The position numbers were made by a program, and so were the translations under genes. Under the pieces are notes generated by a model, which saw only the letters and a program-made list of their open reading frames with translations, was not told where the DNA came from and ran no database searches. 64,000 bases of DNA, from contig JABCZJ010000005.1 in NCBI GenBank assembly GCA_013289715.1, positions 62,001 through 126,000 on the forward strand, in the 5' to 3' direction. The stretch comes from Acidobacteriota bacterium (lineage in GTDB: Bacteria; Acidobacteriota; Terriglobia; Acidiferrales; UBA7541). Of the stretch, positions 51,831 through 61,966 are shown in pieces; positions within the stretch are counted from its first letter, which is position 1, and each line of letters begins with the position of its first letter.

Positions 51831-54305
51831 CTATAGCGGGAGGTTGAGCTTGTGCAGTAGCGCGGGCCAGCGCGGGTCGGACTTCAGTTGGTCGAAGGCT
51901 GGAAAGCGGATGACGGCGGTGAGTTCGTCGTCCCAATCCGCATAGGCTTTTTCGAGATTCTCGAACGCCGTGTCGCGATTTCCCGCAAGTGCGTAGGCGA
52001 CGGCTGCGTTCGCGGGCAGCTTGCCGTTGCTAACAGCATCCATGAATTCGGCGAAACCTTTCGCGTCCGGGCTCCACGAACGCCTCGACGTCGCGTCGTC
52101 CGGACCCGCTTTCTGCAACGTGCTCATGGCCTGCGCCCACCGGCCCTGCGTGGCCTGCATCTGAGATAGATAGAAGAGCCCCGGCCGGAATCTGGGATCG
52201 CGCTCGAAGATCTGATCGAACTGCTCTTGGGCTTGGGGATACTGGTGAGCGTCCATCAACGTGAGAGCGTAGTTCGTCCTGACGATCCCCGCGAGCGGAT
52301 CGAGAGCCAGCGCGAGGCGGAACTGCTCGAGCGCTTCTTCGAGATGATTCGTGGGCATCAGATAATTGAAGGCGTAAAAATAGTGCGCGTAAGCGTTGTT
52401 TGGATTCAGTTCGATCGCACGGCGAAACTCCGGCTCCACAGCGCTCCATTTCCAAGCGGTGGCCAACGCGTTGCCACGCGCCACGTGCGCGTCGGAGCTG
52501 GAATCGTCCAGCTCGACGGCTTTTTGGGAGGCCTGATCTGCCAGCGGCAAGGATTGGTCCGGCGGAATCAAGCGCCCGTAACCGGCGGCGACCACATAGC
52601 TATTCGCAAGCCCTGCCCACGCCAGCGCGTAATTCGGATCGGCGGCCACCGCTTGACGGAACAAATCGACGCTCTTGAGGATTCCGGGTTTCGTGCGGCC
52701 GTACAACTGCTGCTGGGCTTCGAGGTAGAGGCGATAGGCGTCGGGGTTCGTGGTGCCGGCGCTGCCGATTTTTGCCTCGGCGCTGCCGGTCGCATTTACG
52801 TGCAATTTTTTCGCAACGTCGCGGGTAATGTCGCTCTGCACCTGCGTGACGTCAGCCATCTTGCGTTCGTAGTGCTCGCCCCACATTTCCGAGCCGTCGG
52901 CGGTGCTGACGAGATCCGCTTGCACTGCGACCGTATCGCCATGTTGCGTGACACGGCCCATCAGCACCGTGCCGACGTTGAGGTCCTTGCCGATTTTTTG
53001 CGGATCGTCTGCGCTGTTCTTGAAGCGGAAGACGGTGCTGCGCGCCATCACCTTGACATCCGGCAGCTGCGAAAGCGTGCCGATCAGGCTTTCGGTGAGG
53101 CCGTCGCTGAGATATTCCTTGTTGGGGTCTGAGGTGGCGTTCACGAATGGCAGCACGGCGATTGAAGTGACTTTTTCGGCAGGCCAGCGGCCGTGCAGAA
53201 GGTAAGAGCCGCCGCCGATAGCCAGAGCTGCAGCGACGGCGCCGCCGATCCAAAGTTTGCGCGATGCGTCGGCCTGCGCAGCAGGCGCCGTCGTGGAACC
53301 GGAGCGTGTTTGCGCTGGCGATGCGGCACTGGTGGAGCTTGCACCACCGTCAGCCGCGGATACGCTGCCGGACGCGCCGCTGACGCGCGTCGAGCGCCCA
53401 GAATCCTGTTCGCGCTTGAGCCGCGCGAGGTCCGCGCGAATGTCGGCGGCTGACTGGTACCGCAGGTTACGATCATTCTCCAAGGCCTTGTTAATAATTC
53501 GCTCGAGCTCCGCCGGAGTTTCCGGATTCAGCCGCACCGGAGCCGCCACCGCGCCATCAAGGATCGCTTTGAAAATCACGCCGGAGGTTTCGCCGCGGAA
53601 AGGCAGCGTGCCGGTAGTCATTTCGTAAAGCACGGCGCCGAAGGAGAACAGGTCGGAGCGGCAATCGAGTTCCTTGCCGCGGACTTGCTCGGGCGACATG
53701 TAGGCGACGGTGCCCATGGTGCTGCCGGGACTGGTGAGATTTTCTGCGGAGGCGCCCAACGTGGCGCCCTCGGTGGTGTCCACCGGGATTTTGGAGGCGG
53801 AGGAGCCCGCGCCCGTGAAGGTTACCTTGGCAAGACCAAAGTCAAGGATTTTGGCGTGGCCGCGTTTGGTGACAAAAATATTGGCGGGCTTGATGTCGCG
53901 GTGAACGATGTGTTCGGCGTGGGCAGCGTCGAGGGCGTCGGCGATTTCGATTGCGAGAGTCAGGAGGTCTTCGATGTCCACGGGGCGGCCGTTGATGCGG
54001 TGCTTGAGCGTCTGGCCATCGAGAAATTCCATGGCGATGAAGGCGTGGCCATCCTGCTCGCCGATATCGTAAATCGTGCAGATGTTGGGATGGTTCAGTG
54101 CGGAGGCGGCTTGCGCTTCACGCTGGAATCGCGCCAGAGCTTGTGGATCGCCGGCGACATCTTGCGGCAGAAATTTCAGCGCAACGAATCGCTTGAGGCG
54201 CGAGTCTTCGGCCTTGTAAACGACACCCATGCCTCCGCCGCCGAGCTTTTCGATAATGCGGTAGTGGGAGAAGGCCTGACCGATTGGAGACGGCGTGTCC
54301 AGCAT
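51831..54305 (-). CDS. Ser/Thr protein kinase with TolB-like and TPR C-terminal region
   Basis: An 824-residue membrane protein. The PknB-type kinase domain occupies about residues 14-285: glycine loop [14 protein letters not shown], Lys44, HRDIKPAN with Asp137, DFG with Asp155 and the [10 protein letters not shown] activation segment. A low-complexity Ser/Ala linker and one transmembrane helix ([20 protein letters not shown]) follow. A periplasmic FlgO/TolB-like domain ([20 protein letters not shown]) and several TPRs ([20 protein letters not shown]) complete it. This architecture is common in Acidobacteriota. Targets are unknown. Confidence 0.92.
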   Translation of the reverse strand: MLDTPSPIGQAFSHYRIIEKLGGGGMGVVYKAEDSRLKRFVALKFLPQDVAGDPQALARFQREAQAASALNHPNICTIYDIGEQDGHAFIAMEFLDGQTLKHRINGRPVDIEDLLTLAIEIADALDAAHAEHIVHRDIKPANIFVTKRGHAKILDFGLAKVTFTGAGSSASKIPVDTTEGATLGASAENLTSPGSTMGTVAYMSPEQVRGKELDCRSDLFSFGAVLYEMTTGTLPFRGETSGVIFKAILDGAVAAPVRLNPETPAELERIINKALENDRNLRYQSAADIRADLARLKREQDSGRSTRVSGASGSVSAADGGASSTSAASPAQTRSGSTTAPAAQADASRKLWIGGAVAAALAIGGGSYLLHGRWPAEKVTSIAVLPFVNATSDPNKEYLSDGLTESLIGTLSQLPDVKVMARSTVFRFKNSADDPQKIGKDLNVGTVLMGRVTQHGDTVAVQADLVSTADGSEMWGEHYERKMADVTQVQSDITRDVAKKLHVNATGSAEAKIGSAGTTNPDAYRLYLEAQQQLYGRTKPGILKSVDLFRQAVAADPNYALAWAGLANSYVVAAGYGRLIPPDQSLPLADQASQKAVELDDSSSDAHVARGNALATAWKWSAVEPEFRRAIELNPNNAYAHYFYAFNYLMPTNHLEEALEQFRLALALDPLAGIVRTNYALTLMDAHQYPQAQEQFDQIFERDPRFRPGLFYLSQMQATQGRWAQAMSTLQKAGPDDATSRRSWSPDAKGFAEFMDAVSNGKLPANAAVAYALAGNRDTAFENLEKAYADWDDELTAVIRFPAFDQLKSDPRWPALLHKLNLPL

Positions 54306-54371
54306 CCGGGCACATCTTAGGTGGGAGCAAGAAGCAAGTCAACGAGGAGCGACACGAGTGTCAAACCAAAA

Positions 54372-54521
54372 TAGAAATGTCCCCTTCCTTACCATATTAG
54401 AAATGTCCGCTTTTCTAGGGGCCGGGGGGACCGATGGCAGAGGAGCGGATCGCGTTGAGTGCGCAGGAGCGGCAGGTCGTGGCCCAAGTCCTGATCGCAC
54501 GCCTCACCGGACATGCGCCGT
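54372..54521 (+). mobile_element. Remnant of an insertion sequence end
   Basis: TAGAAATGTCC occurs twice in direct orientation (54372-54382 and 54398-54408), as in the subterminal repeats of some insertion sequences. Shortly after, an ATG at 54434 encodes MAEERIALSAQERQ, which looks like the N-terminus of ISNCY/IS481-type transposases, and the frame stops at 54520. Only the left end is left. The whole spacer 54306-54666 has no other gene. Confidence 0.4.
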
Positions 54522-54666
54522 AGCATTCCCTACTTCTGCGGAACAGCATTTCTTGGAACCTCCGCGGGCAAAATTGGCGGAGTCACGGTGCAGCGGGGTT
54601 ACACGTTGCGTCACGGGGACTCACCGCTCACGGCATGCGACGTTGCGGGTTCGCTACAATTAACGT

Positions 54667-55644
54667 GTGCCGAAGCGCCATTGCACAAGCCGCGCTGAGT
54701 GGCGGCTCCAGGCGGGAAAGCCTGCGGAGCCCCTTTCTGCGCATTACCGACTCGACTGCGACTACGGAACTCCCGTTGTAACTTGCCGGGAGGACGGCGG
54801 GAGTGAGCCAATTTACGCGTGTGAAAGTCACGCGAAACAGCTGGAGCGCTCTGGCGAACGTTGCCCGGACGTCCGAATCATAACGGCCCAATCGGACCCA
54901 ATCGACAATTCCACAAAAAGCGAGAATCAAACCCAAATCCCGGAGGTCGCTGCCACAAAGCCGAACGGCTCCGCTTCATCGCACGCCGGGTGCAGTATTG
55001 TGGATACCAGGGTTGAAGCGACAATACCGTATCCATCTGTCACGTCCCCCGTCCACGACTTTACGTTTGGAAATCCTGCGAAGGCCATGGTCGACGAAGC
55101 GATTTGGAACATGGAAACCGGAAGCTACCAGGCTTACAGAACCGCGCTACAACAAGGGAAGTCTGCTACGGAGGCGGCGCAAGCCGCAGGCGGGCAGCTT
55201 GCCGTACTCCATCGTAAAATCAGCGATTACACACTTAAACTTGAAGCTGTTCTTTCAGAATCGAAAGTAATAATCAAGGTAGAAGAGGCCATAGATAAAC
55301 CACTCGAACAGGCGGTGCTTGAGGTTATCAGTAATCGCGCAATGGGTGACTTGGAAAAGGACGCTGCCATTCAGCACCTGGGCGCTCTTCAAGAATGGGT
55401 CAAAGTCAAACACGACCTGCAGAGAGATATGACTCCGCTCCGAGCGAACCGAATCCTGGTGGCGATCGGTGACCGCGTAGAGTGGGGAAGAAACTGGGAC
55501 GCTACCGAGCAAATAAACACGGCGCATCGGGCGCTGTACTGTAGCCTGAAAGCTGCAATTCTTACCGCCGTTCCTGAGGCGCAGAAACTTCACGACCAAC
55601 TAGCCAACTTGTACGCGGCCAAATCTGACCTAGAAATCTGCTGA
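54667..55644 (+). CDS. Hypothetical protein
   Basis: A 325-residue protein of unknown function, starting at GTG 54667. The N-terminal 60 residues contain four spaced cysteines and histidines (LDCDYGTPVVTC, YACESHAKQLE), perhaps a zinc-binding module. A polar linker and a mostly helical C-terminal half (VLHRKISDYTLKLEAVLSES, LHDQLANLYAAKSDLEIC) follow. It has no signal peptide or membrane segment. It lies just after an IS remnant. Confidence 0.6.
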   Translation: MPKRHCTSRAEWRLQAGKPAEPLSAHYRLDCDYGTPVVTCREDGGSEPIYACESHAKQLERSGERCPDVRIITAQSDPIDNSTKSENQTQIPEVAATKPNGSASSHAGCSIVDTRVEATIPYPSVTSPVHDFTFGNPAKAMVDEAIWNMETGSYQAYRTALQQGKSATEAAQAAGGQLAVLHRKISDYTLKLEAVLSESKVIIKVEEAIDKPLEQAVLEVISNRAMGDLEKDAAIQHLGALQEWVKVKHDLQRDMTPLRANRILVAIGDRVEWGRNWDATEQINTAHRALYCSLKAAILTAVPEAQKLHDQLANLYAAKSDLEIC

Positions 55645-55812
55645 ACGCCTGTCCGTCGCAGGTGTCCCGCCGCAAACATTTGCGGAGTTTCCCAATCGGG
55701 CGTTTGGAGCGAGCCATGAAGGGTCAATGTCCTCGGGTACCATTGCAGGCTGCCGATCTTTAGTCGATCCTGCCGGTACATCCCGACCCCTGACCCACCA
55801 AAGGAGCCGTCC

Positions 55813-56184
55813 ATGCTAAGCAAGAACGGGGCGCCAACCAGACGCAGCAGTCGTGTAACGCTGCGTGTTCCACTGAGAATCTACGAGCCGGACAGCAGCA
55901 AACGGTTTCTCGTGGAGGAAGCACATGCTGTGAAGATAAGCCTCTGGGGCGGCCTGATTGCTCTCAAAGCGCCCGTGAATCGAAACCAACAACTCGTGAC
56001 AGTCAATAAGGTTACCGGAGAAACCACAGACTCTCGGATCGTATATTTGGGGCCGATGGTATCGGGCGGAAGCCGGGCAAGGCTGGTGGCCATAGAATTC
56101 CTGCGACCGTCGCCTGGTTTTTGGGGCGTGGTCTTTCCTCAGCCCGATCCAGGCCGACCGCAGATGAGGGACTACGCCCGATGA
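55813..56184 (+). CDS. PilZ-like protein (first of a coupled pair)
   Basis: A 123-residue protein with the N-terminal RRSSRVTLRVPLRIY segment of PilZ domains, which supplies the RxxxR c-di-GMP-binding arginines. The middle reads AHAVKISLWGGLIALKAPV, where the usual D/NxSxxG is present as KISLWGG. AAGGAG precedes the ATG. The stop overlaps the start of the next PilZ gene (ATGA). Confidence 0.72.
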   Translation: MLSKNGAPTRRSSRVTLRVPLRIYEPDSSKRFLVEEAHAVKISLWGGLIALKAPVNRNQQLVTVNKVTGETTDSRIVYLGPMVSGGSRARLVAIEFLRPSPGFWGVVFPQPDPGRPQMRDYAR

Positions 56185-56537
56185 GCCCAAGCAACAAGCC
56201 GTTGCGATCCGCCAAGCAGCGTTCCGTGCGGCGCTGTGCGCTCGTGGCTTCTGTCGAGGTGACTGAGCTGCGCACTGGGGCACTGCTTTCAGCCCGCATC
56301 TCGGAACTGGGGGTTGGGGGCTGCTATGTTGACGCGCTAAATCCGTTCCCCGAGGGAGCGCTGGTCGGTTTACGGATTCTCAGAGATCAGGGCGTCTTCC
56401 AGACCAAGGCCAAGGTAGTCTACTGCGACTCTCGATTCGGCATGGGCCTGGCTTTCATCGAGTTGACACCCGATCAGAGATCAATACTTGAAAATTGGTT
56501 AGCCGAGATCGTTACCCAACTCAGCCAAGTTTCCTAG
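56181..56537 (+). CDS. PilZ-domain protein (second of a coupled pair)
   Basis: A 118-residue PilZ protein with RSVRRCALVASVEVTE, ISELGVGGCYVDALNPFPEG and RFGMGLAFIELTPDQRSILE. The Arg motif is QRSVRR rather than a clean RxxxR. It overlaps the first PilZ gene by 4 bp, so both products are made together. It resembles the PilZ protein at 48744 closely around GCYVxxxNPFPEG. Confidence 0.8.
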   Translation: MSPSNKPLRSAKQRSVRRCALVASVEVTELRTGALLSARISELGVGGCYVDALNPFPEGALVGLRILRDQGVFQTKAKVVYCDSRFGMGLAFIELTPDQRSILENWLAEIVTQLSQVS

Positions 56538-56858
56538 ATTCTGCGCGGCTCGTTAAGAGCCCTTCCGAGACCTCTCGGTCGACTTACGCGCACACCCGAA
56601 GCCAACTCCCAATTGCGTCGCGTTACTTATCCCGATCGCGACATGGAGTTCGTCTGGACTCCGAAGCATTTGAACAAAATGAGCTGGCACCGGAGTTCGA
56701 CGGTTCAACTTAAGCCTCTGCATGCAACAAATTCTTGCTTTTCAGCGAACCCCGCAACCGTCCGAATTGACAGTCTAGATTTCCAATCCGGCAGACGATC
56801 AAAAAGGGAGATAGCGTCCGAATCGCCGTCATCCGAGAGGCGTCTGCTATGGGCGACT
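56538..56858. other. Spacer between convergent PilZ and TetR genes
   Basis: No gene or hairpin terminator is convincing in these 321 bases. Confidence 0.3.
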
Positions 56859-57470
56859 TCATGAGCCCAAAACGCTTCCCAAATATAGGGTCAGCGCCTT
56901 CTTGAATTCTTCGACAATCAGGTCTTTCGCTTTATCACCCGCTTCTCCATAGAGCGTTATCAAGCCTCTGACGATCTGGAGAGTCACGTTCGCAGCCAGA
57001 GCTGCTCGTTCGCCGGAAAGGGATGGGTTCTTTGCTCGAAAGGCATTCGCGATGTTGGCTCGCAAGGCTCTCTTCGCAGCGGGGTCGCGGCGTAGCCGAA
57101 TCGGCGCCGCGAGCAGTCTGAGATAAGCTGGACGTGCCTGAAAAATTTCCGTGATCCGCTCGATAAACAGACTCGCGAACTCTCGATGGCTGAGGTTTTT
57201 CGCCTGCTCTATCAGTGGCCTCCATTGCTCTTCCATCTCCTGGGCGTACTGGCCCAACAAGGCAAGGGCGACGGCCGGTTTGTCCGGGAAGTAGTTGTAA
57301 AGCGCCCCGATCGAAGAGCCGCTGCGCTCGGCGATCGCGGTCATCGTGGTTGCTTCATAGCCACGCCCGACAAACAGTTCCGCCGCCGCATCCAGGAAAC
57401 TGGCGAGCCTGCGTGCGGAGCGCTCCTGTTGCGGGGCGACCCTTATCGAATTTGACAAAGTCGAGGACAT
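56859..57470 (-). CDS. TetR/AcrR-family repressor
   Basis: About 203 residues. The N-terminal helix-turn-helix is typical (FLDAAAELFVGRGYEATTMT, AIAERSGSSIGALYNYFPDK). The helical C-terminal domain would bind a ligand. It is divergent from the isochorismatase-like gene, 71 bp away, and probably controls it and the MFS pump. ATG 57470 is chosen over a start two codons earlier. Confidence 0.9.
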   Translation of the reverse strand: MSSTLSNSIRVAPQQERSARRLASFLDAAAELFVGRGYEATTMTAIAERSGSSIGALYNYFPDKPAVALALLGQYAQEMEEQWRPLIEQAKNLSHREFASLFIERITEIFQARPAYLRLLAAPIRLRRDPAAKRALRANIANAFRAKNPSLSGERAALAANVTLQIVRGLITLYGEAGDKAKDLIVEEFKKALTLYLGSVLGS

Positions 57471-57541
57471 CCTCATATTCTATACCTTGGAAATCGAGGG
57501 TGCCCTCGATTTCGGTGACAAATCTTTTCCTAAGGAGTCCC

Positions 57542-58111
57542 ATGGCAGAACTTCAGCTTGATTCCCACAAAACAGCACTTGTGCTCATTGATCTCCAGAA
57601 TGCCATCGTCGGCATGAGTACCGCGCCTCATCCAGCCGCACAGGTCGTTGCCAATTCGGCAAAGCTGGCCGCAGCGTTTCGCGGCCACAGTGCCCCGGTT
57701 GTTTATGTCCGCGTCGACCTCAACGATTTCCTCCAGCTTCCTGTCGACCAGCCGGTCAACCTGGGGAATGCGCCGCTGCCCGGCATGGTCTCAGAGATTG
57801 CCCCTTCTGCCGGATTTCAGCCCGGCGACATCTTGCTTACGAAACGTCACTGGGGCGCCTTTGCCGGAACCGATCTTGAGCAGCGGCTTAAGTCGCGTGG
57901 TGTCGATACGGTCGTCCTCACCGGAATCTCGACCAATGCGGGGGTAGAGTCCACGGCGCGACAGGGTACCGGCCTCGGCTTTGGCTTTGTCGTCGTTGAA
58001 GACGCCTGCTCCGGTCAGGATGGTGAACAGCATTGTTTCGCATTCGAGAAGATATTCCCTCGGCTCTGTCGCGTGCGCTCGACCAATGAGGTCCTCGCCG
58101 CGCTTGCCTAA
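57542..58111 (+). CDS. Isochorismatase-family hydrolase
   Basis: A 189-residue cysteine-hydrolase-fold protein. The first Asp (LVLIDLQNAIVG), the Lys (LLTKRHWGAFAGTDLE) and the cis-peptide region (LTGISTNAGVESTARQ) are visible. In the last segment the position that carries the nucleophilic Cys in nicotinamidases is Ala, as in several isochorismatase relatives. AAGGAG precedes the ATG. It overlaps the MFS gene by 26 bp, so both belong to a TetR-controlled operon. Confidence 0.85.
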   Translation: MAELQLDSHKTALVLIDLQNAIVGMSTAPHPAAQVVANSAKLAAAFRGHSAPVVYVRVDLNDFLQLPVDQPVNLGNAPLPGMVSEIAPSAGFQPGDILLTKRHWGAFAGTDLEQRLKSRGVDTVVLTGISTNAGVESTARQGTGLGFGFVVVEDACSGQDGEQHCFAFEKIFPRLCRVRSTNEVLAALA

Positions 58112-59549
58112 CACCAAGAATCAACTCGATCGACTCGATCCACTGGTCTGGAAGATCACTGCTGTCGCTGTGCTTGGGTCCCTCATGGGACAGGTCGACG
58201 CAACGGTGGTGAACGTCTCCCTCTCCAGCCTGGCCGTTGATCTGCACAGCAGTCTTACCGCCATTCAATGGGTCACGAGCGGCTACCTTCTGGCGCTGGC
58301 TCTCATGCTCCCGTTGAATGGCTGGCTCGTCGGGCGGCTCGGAGCAAAATCGCTCTATCTGTGGTGTTTTCCGATCTTCACGCTCTCATCGGCACTCTGC
58401 GGACTCGCGTGGTCCGCGAACTCGCTGATTGGCTTTCGAGTCCTGCAGGGAATGAGCGGAGGTCTGATGGCTCCCCTCGCGCAGATGATGATCGTGCGCG
58501 CCGCCGGGAGGCACACGGCGCGCGTCTTCGGTTACGCCGCAGTACCGATTCTGCTGGGACCACTGCTCGGGCCCGTGCTCGCTGGGGCGATTCTTCAACA
58601 TGCGTCCTGGCGTTGGCTGTTCCTGGTGAACGTTCCGGTCGGTCTTTTGGGAATCGTTCTGGCGATTCGCTTTCTGCCCGAAGACCGTGCCGAAGCCCGG
58701 CCGAGAGATCTTGACTTTGTCGGCTTCTGCCTACTTTCCCCGGGGCTCGTGCTCTTTCTCTATGGTGTGGACCATGTCAGCGAACGGATCGGCTTGACGG
58801 CATTTTTCGTTGCCCTGGTGCTGCTCACTGTCTTCATCCGCACGGCAACCAGCAAGGGCGACGATGCGCTCATTGATCTTCAGCTATTTAGGGAAAAGGA
58901 TTTTTCAGCATCGGTGCTGACGCAATTCACCCTGAACGGAATCTCATTCGCCGGACAGATGCTCATCCCGATCTATCTCATCCGTATGTGCGGCGAATCA
59001 CCCAGCGCGGCAGGCTGGTTGATGGCTCCTCTCGGACTGGGCATGATCTGCACGTATCCGAAGATCGGCGTGCTGACGCAGCGCTTCGGCATCCGCAAGG
59101 TAGCGGGCAGCGGCGCCTTTTTGGCCTTAGCCGGGACACTGCCGTTCCTTTTTCTTGCCAGCCACGGCATGTCCCTCCCCCTGCTCGTAGGTACGCTCTT
59201 TGTCCGCGGGATGGGTTTGAGCGCGGTCGGCATTCCGTCCATTACCTCGGCCTACGCTTCGGTCGAGAAAGAACACCTGCCGATGGCGACAACCTCACTC
59301 AATATAGTTCAGCGTCTCGGAGGGCCCACCCTGACGACACTGTGCGCTACTTTTCTCGGATGGAGACTGGGTATGGCGCACCAGGCGGCCGGCATCTCCA
59401 GAGCCTTTACCGCGACCTTCATGCTGCTCAGCGTCATTCATATCCTGCTCTTGGTAGCAGCACTCAGGCTGCCTTTTTTCATAGAGAAGACGAAACAGTC
59501 GCCTTCTGATGAAGAGGTGACTCTTTTGATGGAAGAGGCGTCGGAGTGA
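58086..59549 (+). CDS. MFS drug-efflux transporter (DHA2/EmrB type)
   Basis: About 487 residues with roughly 14 hydrophobic segments. Family motifs are MGQVDATVVNVSLSSLAVDL in helix 1, NGWLVGRLGAKSLYLW for motif A and LLGPLLGPVLAGAIL for motif C. Such transporters export drugs or toxic small molecules by proton exchange. ATG 58086 lies inside the end of the preceding gene; the frame is open to 57981. The pairing with a TetR gene and a small hydrolase is common for efflux operons. Confidence 0.9.
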   Translation: MRSSPRLPNTKNQLDRLDPLVWKITAVAVLGSLMGQVDATVVNVSLSSLAVDLHSSLTAIQWVTSGYLLALALMLPLNGWLVGRLGAKSLYLWCFPIFTLSSALCGLAWSANSLIGFRVLQGMSGGLMAPLAQMMIVRAAGRHTARVFGYAAVPILLGPLLGPVLAGAILQHASWRWLFLVNVPVGLLGIVLAIRFLPEDRAEARPRDLDFVGFCLLSPGLVLFLYGVDHVSERIGLTAFFVALVLLTVFIRTATSKGDDALIDLQLFREKDFSASVLTQFTLNGISFAGQMLIPIYLIRMCGESPSAAGWLMAPLGLGMICTYPKIGVLTQRFGIRKVAGSGAFLALAGTLPFLFLASHGMSLPLLVGTLFVRGMGLSAVGIPSITSAYASVEKEHLPMATTSLNIVQRLGGPTLTTLCATFLGWRLGMAHQAAGISRAFTATFMLLSVIHILLLVAALRLPFFIEKTKQSPSDEEVTLLMEEASE

Positions 59550-59670
59550 CCCTCATCCTTGCAGGTGTCTACGCGCGACAATCTCTCGCGACTCCGCTTA
59601 AACGCGCTACTGGCGAGAAGATCGGGGACAGGATCACGCTTTTCGCCGCGGCAGCGGAAGCCGCTTCCAA

Positions 59671-60614
59671 TGGCGAAGAGCGAACGCAAACGAGTCCCGA
59701 AATCGATCCTCAAATTACCCGGTCTGGAACAATCGAAATCTGCGGTCTTGCACAGCCTCACGTCTTCGAGTTCAAAGCGCTCGTGCGACCATGCCATTCC
59801 TGAATTCATCGACTGGTACTGTTCGCATCCCAGGCTAGCCTGCAACAGGACCGTGGTCACACGGTACCGAATCGCACTCGAACGGCACCCGTACGCCCCG
59901 TCGACGATTAACCTGAGATGGGCGGCGATCCGCCGGCTGGCGCACGAAACATCTGATTGCGGACTTCTTAGCCCGGATCTTGCGGCAGGCATTCGGCGTG
60001 AGAGGGGCGTCAGGCGGCTGGGAGTGCGTGTCGGGAATCGGTTGACGGCGGAGGAGGGCAAGTAGTTACTCGGCGCTGAAACAGCCTGCACCCTTCGCAG
60101 CAGAGGAAATCGCGCTTTGCTCTGGCTTCTCATCGGCTGCGGTCTCCCGAGAGCTGAGTTTACAGCCTTACGGTTCGAGGATCTTCAGCTTCGGGAAGAC
60201 CATCGGGTCATCGCTGACCTGAGAGGAAAAGGTGGCCACATCCGAACGATCCCTGTTCCGCAGTGGGTGAAGGAGGCGGCCGAGAGCTGGATTGTCGGCG
60301 CCGGCATCGCCTCAGGTCCGTTGCTACGGTCTATCAAGAAGGCAGGCTGAATTTGGGGACACGGCTTTACACCCAACGTCATCTGGGCAATCGTGAAAGC
60401 AAATGCGAAAAGCTGTGGTCTGCCATCGGCGGCACCGCAGGATTGAAGAAGGACCTGTGCGCGATTGTGTCATCAGGCAGGAGGTGAATTAGATCAGATT
60501 CAGTTCCTGCTCGGGCACGTTTCAATTGAGACGGAGCGATACCTCGGGTGCAAGCAGCGTTTTCACGACGCGATTAACGATCACATCGGCCTGGAGCCGG
60601 ATGCGCCGTCGTGA
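59671..60614 (+). pseudogene. Wrecked tyrosine recombinase (phage-type integrase)
   Basis: The first frame (59671-60065) encodes an N-terminal SAM-like core-binding region (FIDWYCSHPRLACNRTVVTR and STINLRWAAIRRLAHETSDC, GLLSPDLAAGI). The catalytic half is spread over three frames. RAEFTALRFEDLQLREDHRV with the first Arg lies near 60145, KANAKSCGL near 60395, and DQIQFLLGHVSIETERYLGC followed by KQRFHDAINDH and a stop lies near 60500-60614. The H-x-x-R box is reduced to DLKKDLC. At least two frameshifts and a stop make it inactive. Confidence 0.8.
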
Positions 60615-60740
60615 GGAACAGGCATAGAAATTGCTTTCCGCTGGCCGGCTTATCGGTACCTAGCGTGGTTCACGAGACGATAGCTTTGGATTGCACAGTC
60701 AAGCGTCGTTCAACACCGGCAGTGCGGATGCCGTTTCGTG

Positions 60741-61157
60741 TCAAAGCAGGCCGCGGTGGCCAGCGTAGTTTTCGTCAACGTCCAGACCACGCTCCTTGAT
60801 AACCTCTAGAGCAGCAGCCAGTGCTGTTGCGATGGCAGGATAGCCAACGTATGGCAGCGCCTGGATGAGAACTTCCTCGATTTCTTTCAATGTGAGGCCG
60901 TTATTGAGCCCGGCCCCCATGTGGATGGCGAATTCATGGGGCTGACGCATGGCAATCATGACGGACATCGAAACGAGGCTGCGGGAGCGCCTGTCCAGAC
61001 CGGGACGACTCCAGATATCTGCAAAGGCTTGGTCGAGCGCGTAGGCAGCGATCGGGGCACCGAAGGTGTTTGAGCGAGCGGAAGCGCTGAGTTTTGCGGC
61101 CGCCTGGTCGCCCATCATTTCGCGGACTACATTGATTCCGGCTTCTCTATTCGTCAT
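60741..61157 (-). CDS. Carboxymuconolactone-decarboxylase-family protein
   Basis: A 138-residue all-helical protein with CMD features: FADIWSRPGLDRRSRSLVSM, HEFAIHMGAGLNNGLTLKEI and EEVLIQALPYVGYPAIATAL. It has no CxxC pair, so it is not an AhpD-type peroxidase reductase. The ATG at 61157 follows AGAGGA. The family includes gamma-carboxymuconolactone decarboxylase; no other beta-ketoadipate pathway gene is near, so the substrate is open. Confidence 0.85.
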   Translation of the reverse strand: MTNREAGINVVREMMGDQAAAKLSASARSNTFGAPIAAYALDQAFADIWSRPGLDRRSRSLVSMSVMIAMRQPHEFAIHMGAGLNNGLTLKEIEEVLIQALPYVGYPAIATALAAALEVIKERGLDVDENYAGHRGLL

Positions 61158-61966
61158 GATTGAGTCCTCTTTGTAAAACTCAAGTGACTTCTCCACCCCA
61201 AGACTACCCGAACGGCTCGAGGATACATAAGTGCCGTAGAACGCCCTTCTCGTCAGCAATCTTCACCGACGAGAAGACACATCGGTACGAAACCGGCACT
61301 CGCTGAGTGCCTCGGCGATTTCGCATCCATCCAGATACATTGCTTCCGCGAAGCGCGTTTGAACGAAGCCGCTGGCGAGGCGGACGCTGCGCGTGCTATG
61401 CGCCTTGCGTTATGCCGCAACGCAGTGCTTCTAACAGCGATTTTCGTTTTTGTGTGATTTTCCTGAGCGGTGCAAAATCAATTGACCACAGACGATAAAC
61501 GATCCAATTTCCACAGTCGCTAGATCGGCTCCAGCCATTAGCCCTCATCCACCGCAACCGCCAGCGGCTCCCTTCAAACGGCTCTATCGAACGCGCGCAG
61601 AGCACCTCGCCCGACTTCACGCTTTGCGAAAACGCGCCTCCGATAGAGCACGAACGCTTGAACGATGCCGTTAGGGGGCAACTGGGCCGAATTACGGACA
61701 TTTCTTCTTTCCCGTCCGTGCATCACAGCAAAGCTATGCTGCCGTTGAGCGATCCGGCGCCCGGCGAATATAACTTTGAGCACATTTCGCCGCTTTGGTA
61801 ACCATCACTCTATCGTTCTTTGATCCCATGTCAGCTAGACTGCTCGAAGATGCCAAGTGGATCGCGGTGGGATGCTCTCATGGCAAGGGTCCAGTGCATG
61901 GATTACCGAGCCCAATTTGCTTCTGCATCCTTACCAGTTATTTCTGCGAGATGAGGCTAGTTATTC
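61158..61966. other. Long spacer with no recognisable gene
   Basis: About 800 bases between divergent genes. Open frames on both strands overlap and lack motifs and ribosome sites. No repeat or IS end is evident. Confidence 0.35.
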
